The notes under the pieces were generated by a model. It did not search any database, was not told the origin of the DNA, and was given only the letters and a program-made list of their open reading frames with translations. Shown one piece after another: positions 51,522-59,920 of a stretch of DNA of 64,000 bases. Origin of the DNA: a bacterium. Its GTDB lineage: Bacteria; Sumerlaeota; Sumerlaeia; SLMS01. The translations under genes were made by a program, and so were the position numbers. How positions within the stretch are numbered: the stretch's first letter is position 1; the number at the start of each line of letters is the position of its first letter. The DNA lies in NCBI GenBank assembly GCA_016125005.1, contig WGMQ01000005.1, positions 1-64,000 of the forward strand, written 5' to 3'.

Positions 51522-54500
51522 ATGTCATTTCTTCGGATTCTTGTCCGAGTCTTGGTGTGCGGAACCCTTTTGGTGTCTGCCTCGGTCTGCTTGTCACAGA
51601 CCATCGCGGACGAAGTTCCCCCATTCTCCTACGATGGTCCTTCGGTCGATCCTTTGCCGATGCTTGAAGTGGAGGAGCAGTGGGCGGGCGATCAGTCACT
51701 CCTCGGCCTTTCCCCGGGAAAAGCGTGGAGCGGCACCAAGTCCACCGAGTCAATTTCCTGCGGCGACAGTGATGAGCTGGGTTTTTTCTGCACCCTCCCG
51801 GGATGTACGGACGATTTCGATGGTAGCTTTCTGGGTGACGACTGGCGCTTCAGCCTGAGCGGGCCTCGTGTCGTCTCGTTGACGATGGAGGCCCCGACGT
51901 TCCAAGCGGTCTTGTCTCTATACAATCGATCCACAGGTGTGACCCTTGCAGGTGGAGTTACGGCTTCCGCGGGCGGGAGCGTGACCGTCACAATGCCCCT
52001 CCCCCCGGGCAACTACGGTGCCGTTGCATACCCCCGCTACATTGCCGACGTTGATTACTTCACCCCCTACTACATGAGCCTTTCTTGCACTGAGGCGAGG
52101 ATCACCGACTTGATCCTCACGCCGACTGTCGGGAATTGCTCCGCGGAGATTACGGCGCCGCAATACGGTCAGCCTGTCGCCGTCGGGCTTCGATACCGGG
52201 TGGTCGGAGAAGAGACACTCGACTTGCGCTGGCTAGTTTATGTAAATAATGTTTTTGTTGCTGATACCTTCCTCCCCGAAACCGATCCGGGAACAACCTT
52301 CTGCGACACCGTTTCCGAGTCGCGGACACTCCCGGTCGGCACTTCGTCCGTGTATTCGGAGTTGTACGCCGTTGATCCTGCGACGGGAGCCCTCGTCCTA
52401 ATGTCCTCCCGGACCGAGCAGTTTACGGTCACGGCTCCCACCGTCGATTTTGCTCCCGGCGTCCTACAATTTCTCTCAAGTCCCGCGCAGCCTAACTCGG
52501 TCCTGCCACTTCCATTCCGACCGGGTCAGGCTGTCTATCCTTCTGTTCAAGTGCTTGCGGCGGGTGTGACCAGCGCGTTGCCCTTACCCGAGCCAGTCGG
52601 CGGTCAGGTCGCCGCACTGTCCGTCCCCGTGCGGTTTTCCTTCAACGGACAGACAGTCGGCACAGCCACAGCCATCGTGACTTCCCAAGGTGGCGTTGCA
52701 ACGTGTCAAACTCCATGGATTATTCCCGAGGACCCCGCTTCTCCTGGATTCGTGCCCCGCCCGTTCCTGCTTACCGTCGAAGTTGACTCGCCAAACACCC
52801 ATTCCGAGACGAACGAACAGAATAATGTCGCCATCTACGATCTCCTGCCGCCGATCGATCTGTCCATCGCCAATTTCCGGTTCCTGCGTGATCCCAACGA
52901 CCTAGGAACCGCGACGCCGACCCCTGCTGATGGGGACTTGCTTTACCCGGAAGTCTACTTCAACCACACGTTCCCAATCGCGATCAACGGTACCATGAGG
53001 GCCTACCTTACCGACAGCACTGGCAGTTCGGCGGTGCAGACAAGTGAGGTGACAGTCACGGCGCCCGCAGGGACCACGGCCACTCGTGCCGTTGGGGCCA
53101 CGCCCCTCGTGTTTCGCGCCGGTCGATCCTATCTGTTCCAGGCCTTTCTGGATCCGGACGGCGCGTTCATCGACCCCAACCGCTTCAACAACTTCCACTC
53201 CGCCACCTATCTCATCCCGAACGCCGATCAGATCCCGCCCGTGCGCATCCCGGTTCGCACGGTCAGTGCAGGTGCCCCTGCGGGCGTTGCGAGGACGGCG
53301 GACGGTCGGCTGACTGCGGTCTTCGGTGGAGGTGGGGTCACGCTCCTTTCCGAATCCGAGCAGGGGATCGCCCGTCGACTCGAAGGCGAGCTGCGCGCAA
53401 CGGTCGGCGCGGCGTTTTCCCCCACCGGGGATCGCGTCGCCGTGGCCACGCTCAGGAGCGGGGCGAGGATCTGGGAACTTGCGACCAATACGGTCAAGAA
53501 GGAGCTTTCCGGCAACCAGGACGTCTCCGCCATTGCCTGGTCCCGTGACGGATCGCGCATTGCGGTCGGCACGGATGGCGGGGTGTTGCTCCTCTATTCC
53601 GGCACCGCTCCATACGGCCTGCTCGCCACTTTGGCTCCCCACACAACCCGCATCCGCGCCATCGATTTTGACCCAGCGAGGAGCGTTGTCTATACAGCCT
53701 CGGACGACGGCGGGCTCATCGCCTTCGACTACGTGCAGGGGTTCTCACCCTTCGCAAAGCTCGTGGATCCGATCGGTGCCACGGCGCTGCTTCCCACCTC
53801 CACCGGAAAGCTCTTCGCCTGCGGGAGAGGGGGCACGGTGCGCTGCTTCGACCAGCAGTCCGGCACGGAGCTTTGGTCGTCGGCCATCGGCCAGCTTCAC
53901 CCGTCCACGGTCGGCGGGGCTCAGTTCCCATCCGGTGCGTTCTCCCTCCAACTCGGCACAACATACCTGTACGCGTTCTTGGAAAATGGGATCGTTTCGA
54001 GGATCAACGTCTCCAACGGGACGGAGGTCAGCCACTTCGCGCCTACCAACATTACCCTGTTGGGAGTTCTCGATCCTCAATCGGACACGGGAACCTTCGC
54101 TTCCCTCACGGGTACCGTTGGCCGGTGGAATTTGGCCACGGGCGTCCGGATCGGCGGGGCCCTTCTCGACCAGCCCGGCAAGCTCTATGGTGCCGCTTAC
54201 GCCAAGGGTGGCGCTTACTTCGTCGCCGCGGGTCAGGATACCAACCTGAATGTCTGGAGCACCGATGACTGGACGCTGAAAGCGCGGCTGACAGGAAACC
54301 AACAGCCAATCGTCGGGGTCGATGCGGCGGACTCGCAGCCGCTGGCTATCACAACTGGGCTCGATGGAACAGTGCGACTTTGGGATCTGGATGCATCGAC
54401 ACAGATCCGAAGCACCAGTATCCCGGGCTACCCAAGCACCCCCGCTTTCTCTCCCTCTGCGGATCGGTTTGCGGTGGCTTCCAACGTTGCATCCACCGGC

Positions 54501-56252
54501 TCGATCCGCGTCTTTAACGCAGCCACGGGAGCCAGCATCTCCACAGGTACGCTGGATGGCCCGGCCAGCGGTGGCGCACCAGCTTGGCGTGCCGATGGCG
54601 CGCGTCTCGCGGTGCCGCTTGCCGACGGTCGTGTCCAGATCGTCCTCCCCGCGTTCGGCCTCAATCAGGCACTCATCCCCACACCCTCGGGCATCGCCGG
54701 TGCAGCCACCTATGCGACTTACCGCGCGGACGGTAATCTGCTCGTCGGCTACGCCACCCCCGGGCAGCCGACGCTGGCAGACTACCCGATCATCGAGTGG
54801 AACGCCATCACAGGCCAGGAAATTCGCCGCCTCGGCGGCAATCGAATCGACGTGCAGGGCATCGAACTCAGCGCCGATGAGCGGCGGCTCATGATCACCG
54901 ACATCTCAGGGGCCATCACCCTGCGTGACTTCGCCGCCGGAACCATCCTGGCGAACTATCGCGGGCATTCCGCCGGCAGTTGCCTGGCGCGCTTCTCGCC
55001 CAACAAGCCAACCATCGCCAGCGCAGGCACCGATGGCCAGGTCCTCCTGTGGCCCAACGAGAACAGCAATCGCTTCGAGGACAAACTCCTCATCGTCGCC
55101 GCAACCGGCGAAAGGAGCAACAACGGCATCAGCGCCGCCACCGTCCAGCTTTGCGACGATGCCTATCGAACGGCGCTCTACGTCGGCTACCGGCCAACAA
55201 ACGTCCGACTGCTGTCGGCCTTCCCGGCCGCCCGCCATCGTTGGATGCCAGACGGCACCATCTCCCTGACAACCCTCGATACCAGCATCAACGACTGGGC
55301 CTCGAACGCCCGTCGGCTCACGATCCTCATGATCGGTCACGGCAACGTGGTTGGCTTTCCCATCGGCGACACATCGAACTGGGTCTTCGAGATGGATGGA
55401 ACGACGGTTCCACCGCGATTCATCTCCGCACAGGATTTTGATGCGATTCTCGATCGCGCCCAAGGTGGCGTCGATCCCATGAAGGAAATAGTCCTGATAA
55501 TGGATAGCTGCTACTCTGGCGGCTTCGTGAAGCAACTCGGCCAAAGCACGCCCGCCGATACCCGTCGACTCCTCTTCGCCAGCACCGCCGCCGATCGTCT
55601 CGCCTACTTTGATGGCTTCAGTGGCGGATTGTCCTTCACCTCCTTCCTCATGAATCGCCTTCAGAATGGGTCCAACTACACGGAGGCCTTCGCGGCGGCC
55701 CGCACCGACCTGTCATCCCTTGCCCGGGGCACCACCCCCGACGGAACCCGGCTTCCCTTGCAGGTCCCCGTCAAGGATCTGGACGGCGACGGATTGTCCA
55801 CCGGCCTGGATGACGAGTTGGGGCGCGGGTACTACTTCGGGAGTGCCCTCGGCCGCGGGAGCATCCCGCCATCGATCCTGTCCGTTGCCCCCATCCCGGA
55901 CGTCTCGGCGCCCCAAGACGTTACTCTCCTCGTCTCCCTGGCGCCGGAGACCCCCGCCACTTCCGTCACCGCATGGCTTTATCGCGACCAGGACACCTAT
56001 CAGGAGGGTCAGCCCATCGTCGCCGGGCAGAAGATCGACCTGGCGCCCCAGGTCGGTTCTGATCGCTGGCAGGCCACTATCCCGGCATCGGCTCTCTCCC
56101 CCAATTCCTCCTACACCATCCTGACCATTGCCACGCGCAACGACGTGATCGCATCCGACCGCGTTGACCTGCAATCCAACGCCGTCCCCGCAACCTTTGC
56201 CGTCGGCCAGCCCACAACCACCACGGCCCCATCCGGCTGGATGATCAAGTGA
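51522..56252 (+). CDS. Giant secreted protein: CARDB-like, beta-propeller, C13-type caspase-like peptidase
   Basis: The 1576-residue protein starts with a signal peptide (ILVRVLVCGTLLVSASVCLS); the ATG at 51522 is chosen for this. Residues about 40-580 hold beta-sandwich modules with CARDB-like features. A WD40-like propeller spans about 590-1180 (for example DVSAIAWSRDGSRIAVGTD, PLAITTGLDGTVRLWDLD). The following 200 residues match clan CD cysteine peptidases of the C13/caspase-like type: ILMIGHGNVVGF with His1273 and IVLIMDSCYSGGFVKQL with Cys1330, spaced as expected for a catalytic dyad. A further beta-rich domain follows. Together the layout suggests a secreted processing enzyme or a damage or prey-directed toxin; this is inference. 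Divergent from yceD. Confidence 0.85.
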   Translation: MSFLRILVRVLVCGTLLVSASVCLSQTIADEVPPFSYDGPSVDPLPMLEVEEQWAGDQSLLGLSPGKAWSGTKSTESISCGDSDELGFFCTLPGCTDDFDGSFLGDDWRFSLSGPRVVSLTMEAPTFQAVLSLYNRSTGVTLAGGVTASAGGSVTVTMPLPPGNYGAVAYPRYIADVDYFTPYYMSLSCTEARITDLILTPTVGNCSAEITAPQYGQPVAVGLRYRVVGEETLDLRWLVYVNNVFVADTFLPETDPGTTFCDTVSESRTLPVGTSSVYSELYAVDPATGALVLMSSRTEQFTVTAPTVDFAPGVLQFLSSPAQPNSVLPLPFRPGQAVYPSVQVLAAGVTSALPLPEPVGGQVAALSVPVRFSFNGQTVGTATAIVTSQGGVATCQTPWIIPEDPASPGFVPRPFLLTVEVDSPNTHSETNEQNNVAIYDLLPPIDLSIANFRFLRDPNDLGTATPTPADGDLLYPEVYFNHTFPIAINGTMRAYLTDSTGSSAVQTSEVTVTAPAGTTATRAVGATPLVFRAGRSYLFQAFLDPDGAFIDPNRFNNFHSATYLIPNADQIPPVRIPVRTVSAGAPAGVARTADGRLTAVFGGGGVTLLSESEQGIARRLEGELRATVGAAFSPTGDRVAVATLRSGARIWELATNTVKKELSGNQDVSAIAWSRDGSRIAVGTDGGVLLLYSGTAPYGLLATLAPHTTRIRAIDFDPARSVVYTASDDGGLIAFDYVQGFSPFAKLVDPIGATALLPTSTGKLFACGRGGTVRCFDQQSGTELWSSAIGQLHPSTVGGAQFPSGAFSLQLGTTYLYAFLENGIVSRINVSNGTEVSHFAPTNITLLGVLDPQSDTGTFASLTGTVGRWNLATGVRIGGALLDQPGKLYGAAYAKGGAYFVAAGQDTNLNVWSTDDWTLKARLTGNQQPIVGVDAADSQPLAITTGLDGTVRLWDLDASTQIRSTSIPGYPSTPAFSPSADRFAVASNVASTGSIRVFNAATGASISTGTLDGPASGGAPAWRADGARLAVPLADGRVQIVLPAFGLNQALIPTPSGIAGAATYATYRADGNLLVGYATPGQPTLADYPIIEWNAITGQEIRRLGGNRIDVQGIELSADERRLMITDISGAITLRDFAAGTILANYRGHSAGSCLARFSPNKPTIASAGTDGQVLLWPNENSNRFEDKLLIVAATGERSNNGISAATVQLCDDAYRTALYVGYRPTNVRLLSAFPAARHRWMPDGTISLTTLDTSINDWASNARRLTILMIGHGNVVGFPIGDTSNWVFEMDGTTVPPRFISAQDFDAILDRAQGGVDPMKEIVLIMDSCYSGGFVKQLGQSTPADTRRLLFASTAADRLAYFDGFSGGLSFTSFLMNRLQNGSNYTEAFAAARTDLSSLARGTTPDGTRLPLQVPVKDLDGDGLSTGLDDELGRGYYFGSALGRGSIPPSILSVAPIPDVSAPQDVTLLVSLAPETPATSVTAWLYRDQDTYQEGQPIVAGQKIDLAPQVGSDRWQATIPASALSPNSSYTILTIATRNDVIASDRVDLQSNAVPATFAVGQPTTTTAPSGWMIK
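53688..53695 (-). repeat. GTATAGAC element 13 (GTCTATAC on plus)
   Basis: Exact octamer in the propeller region of the giant protein, read GTC TAT ACA GCC (Val-Tyr-Thr-Ala). A CTCTATAC variant lies at 51916-51923. Confidence 0.75.
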
Positions 56253-56342
56253 GAGCATTCCGGCCCCCTTTCGCTTGCTCCATGCGCGGGAGGCGGGATT
56301 TGTCGTGGTGTCGTCAGGATCATTCCGTCCAAAAGCCCCGTC

Positions 56343-57143
56343 ATGAGTTCTGCTCCTCCCTCCACGTTGACTGTCACTGTGCTCGGTTCCGGGACGTCGG
56401 CGGGGATTCCTGTCGTGGCTTGTGACTGCGCCGTTTGTCGCTCGACCAACCCGCGCAACAATAGGCTTCGTTCCAGCATTCTCATGAGCGGCGAAGGCGT
56501 CGACCTGCTGGTGGATTGCGGTGCGGACTTTCGACAGCAGGCGTTGCACTTCGGCATCGGTCGGCTGGATGCGGTGCTCCTCACCCACGCTCACAGCGAC
56601 CACATCGCCGGCATCGACGAGATTCGTCTATACAACTGGAAGCAGGGAGCGGCCATTCCCTTCTTCGGCACGGCACCCACGTTCGATAGTCTTCGTCGCC
56701 GCTTCGACTATATCTTCGAGCCCATGCAGGCGGGTGGCGGGGTACCGCAGCTCGACATGCGAGAGATCGACCGCGAGGCGTTCGAGGTCTGCGGCCTGCG
56801 TGTCACACCGCTTCTGGTGATGCACGGAAAGCTCCCGGTCACCGGCTTTCGCCTCGGTGACTTCGCCTACATCACCGATGCCAGCTTCATCCCGCCGGAG
56901 ACGCTCGATCAGCTTGCGGGCGTGCGCTACCTGATCCTCAACGCGCTTCGCTACAAGCCCCATCCCACGCACTTGAGCATCAGCGAGGCGACGGAGATCG
57001 CGCTTCGCATCGGCGCGGAGCGCACCTACTTCACGCACATCAACCACGACCTGGATCACGACGACGCGAACAGCGGCCTGCCGCCCGGTGTTGAGTTGGC
57101 CTGGGACGGCATGCGCTTCGACATTCATCCCGAGGCCTGGTGA
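56343..57143 (+). CDS. PhnP-like metallo-beta-lactamase-fold hydrolase
   Basis: The 266-residue protein has VLGSGTSAGIPVVACDCAVC (PhnP Cys-rich entry), DLLVDCGADFRQQAL, the metal motif THAHSDHIAGID, and a final TYFTHINHDLD. This is the PhnP/YcbX-type phosphodiesterase branch of the MBL superfamily, cleaving cyclic phosphates. No phn operon is present, so the substrate is open. Its stop overlaps the next start by one base. Confidence 0.9.
   Translation: MSSAPPSTLTVTVLGSGTSAGIPVVACDCAVCRSTNPRNNRLRSSILMSGEGVDLLVDCGADFRQQALHFGIGRLDAVLLTHAHSDHIAGIDEIRLYNWKQGAAIPFFGTAPTFDSLRRRFDYIFEPMQAGGGVPQLDMREIDREAFEVCGLRVTPLLVMHGKLPVTGFRLGDFAYITDASFIPPETLDQLAGVRYLILNALRYKPHPTHLSISEATEIALRIGAERTYFTHINHDLDHDDANSGLPPGVELAWDGMRFDIHPEAW
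56626..56633 (-). repeat. GTATAGAC element 14 (GTCTATAC on plus)
   Basis: Exact octamer in the PhnP-like gene, read CGT CTA TAC AAC (Arg-Leu-Tyr-Asn). Confidence 0.75.
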
Positions 57144-57952
57144 TGGCCTGGAGCGAGTCCCGCCCACTGCTCGCGCGCCAGTTCGTGCGCCTCGGGCGAC
57201 TTGGGTGGAGATTCTGGCTCGGCGTCGTGGTCGCGTGGATTGCCGTCAGTTGGTCGCTTCGCGTGTGGGCGCTCGACTCACTATTCCTCGGCGGCTTCGG
57301 ATTCGCGGCGGAGCTATTGCTGAGCCCGCTCATCTTCGTGCTGCGTATAGACGTCGCGCTGGCGATCCTGCTCCAGATCCAACTCTGGCCGCGCGACGAG
57401 TGGGAGCGCATGGCCCCTCAGCTTCGCCTCACGGCGCTCACCAGCCGGAGCCTCCTCGTTGCGCGCACAATCCCGACGCTGGCGGTGCTCTTCCTCCTCA
57501 ATACCCTGAGTGCCCCCTATTTCTACAGCGACGTGGCATTCATGCGATTCGGTGAGGAACGCTGGGCCGAGATGCTCGTTGGCGCACTCTCGGCGCTTGG
57601 CGCATGGTTCGAGGACCTTACCTTCGCCGCGGTGTGTGTGTTATGCGCGGCGCGTCATTTGGCGGCCACCGAAGTCCCAGTGACCACTGCCTTGTCGCGA
57701 TCATTGATCGGGATTGCAGTGCGGGGGTTGTTGATCGCCGTCGTCGCCTCCAGCCACGAGCTGGTCGCCGCCGGGTTCTTGGTCCTGTCGTCGAGCTTCG
57801 GATACTCGCTCAACCAGACGGCGCTGTTTCTCGCGATCTCCCTGGCTCCCGTCGCCTTCGTGCTGGCCTTGGAGGTCTGGCTGATCTTCCGACTTTGGCG
57901 TGCCACCGCCCGCGAGTTCGAGGAGCGGTGGGGGAGCGAGGCGTTCGGTTGA
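57143..57952 (+). CDS. Polytopic membrane protein, ABC-2 permease-like
   Basis: The 269-residue protein has about six TM segments (WRFWLGVVVAWIAVSWSL, FGFAAELLLSPLIFVL, IPTLAVLFLLNTL, LTFAAVCVLCAA, GIAVRGLLIAVVASS, LALEVWLIFRL). WERMAPQLRLTALTSRSLLVART recalls the permease loop seen in the truncated membrane protein at 1-635, so the two may be paralogues. No ATPase is adjacent. The ATG shares its A with the PhnP-like stop (TGATG). Confidence 0.65.
   Translation: MAWSESRPLLARQFVRLGRLGWRFWLGVVVAWIAVSWSLRVWALDSLFLGGFGFAAELLLSPLIFVLRIDVALAILLQIQLWPRDEWERMAPQLRLTALTSRSLLVARTIPTLAVLFLLNTLSAPYFYSDVAFMRFGEERWAEMLVGALSALGAWFEDLTFAAVCVLCAARHLAATEVPVTTALSRSLIGIAVRGLLIAVVASSHELVAAGFLVLSSSFGYSLNQTALFLAISLAPVAFVLALEVWLIFRLWRATAREFEERWGSEAFG
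57345..57352 (+). repeat. GTATAGAC element 15
   Basis: Exact octamer read CGT ATA GAC GTC (Arg-Ile-Asp-Val) in the membrane protein gene. Confidence 0.75.
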
Positions 57953-58037
57953 GCTTGTCAGGAGGGAACGAAGGTGCCTAGGTTCCTAGTGTGCGGCGAC
58001 GCTGTGTCTACCATTTCAAGCTGAGGCTATCTTGGAG

Positions 58038-58262
58038 ATGAAAACAATTCGTGCTGTGTGGGAAAACGGAGTCTTCCGCCCAGAAGAGCCCGTCTTGTTG
58101 GCGGAGCACGCCCGGGTCGTTGTCACTCCTGACATGGCGAGTCCGCATGATGGACCTGTTGGCGTGCCTGTGGGCACAGTTGAGCATTTGTTCGGGCAGC
58201 TTCGTTCCTGGCCCGGGGACCCCGTGCAGGGACAGCGGCGTCAGCGTGACGGGGATTGGTAA
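58038..58262 (+). CDS. AF2212/DUF104-type antitoxin, orphan
   Basis: The 74-residue protein begins MKTIRAVWENGVFRPEEPVLLAEHARVVV, the signature of DUF104 (AF2212-like) antitoxins, which usually precede a PIN-domain toxin. The gene follows the membrane protein by 85 bp and is followed directly by the convergent ruvB; no toxin is present. The C-terminal 35 residues are unusually Gln/Arg-rich (PVQGQRRQRDGDW) and may be degraded. A TTG six bases upstream is a possible alternative start. Confidence 0.65.
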   Translation: MKTIRAVWENGVFRPEEPVLLAEHARVVVTPDMASPHDGPVGVPVGTVEHLFGQLRSWPGDPVQGQRRQRDGDW

Positions 58263-58274
58263 CACAAACGAGCC

Positions 58275-59336
<1,062 letters not shown>

Positions 59337-59920
59337 GGACCGAGTCAACAGCTCTCACCCCTGTCCCGTCAAAAGGATTCGGTTACCCCATTTTTCAGGG
59401 GAAACCCGCAGTGCTCGGGGCACTTTTTCGCGATGTCACCCGACGGAAACGCCCCACAGCTCGCATGTAAAGCCCCTTTACACCACTGGGTGTATTGGAG
59501 TTGCCGAGTTTCTCAAGGCAACCTGATTCAACAAATCAGATAAATCGCTTAATTGGTCGGGTGGGTACCGCGCCGCTCCGGTGTTTCGGCGGCGTTCAGG
59601 CGGAAGGCGAGCGGCGAAGACGGCGTTTTTTGGTTGCCTCATCTCAGTGCCAGAGGTGATTCCCTACACTCAGCAGCGTCGCCCGAACTCGTGCATTGGT
59701 GAAATCCTACCGCTCCCACCCGAGTGTGCCACCGGAAATCGCCACGCAACGATGCAGGCCGCGGCGAAGCTTAACCGCCTTCGAAACCGACAGCGGAGTG
59801 CTCAGAATCGCAGACGAGCCAGCACTCTCGAAACCGTCACCGTTGTATCAGAACCAGAGCCTGAAACCGGGATTATCCCAACCCATCACCCACCTGCCAA
59901 TTAGAGAAAGGGAATCCGAG
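59337..59920. other. 584-bp intergenic region with structured segments
   Basis: No gene or RNA family is recognised here, between divergent ruvB and the dockerin protein gene. It contains a perfect inverted repeat TGTAAAG-CCC-CTTTACA (59466-59482) and a GC-rich foldable stretch GCCGCTC...GAGCGGC (59572-59615) followed by TTTTTT (59626-59631), which could be a leader with attenuation. A weakly A/T-rich stretch is at about 59520-59560. Promoters for both genes are expected here but none is convincing. Confidence 0.5.
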
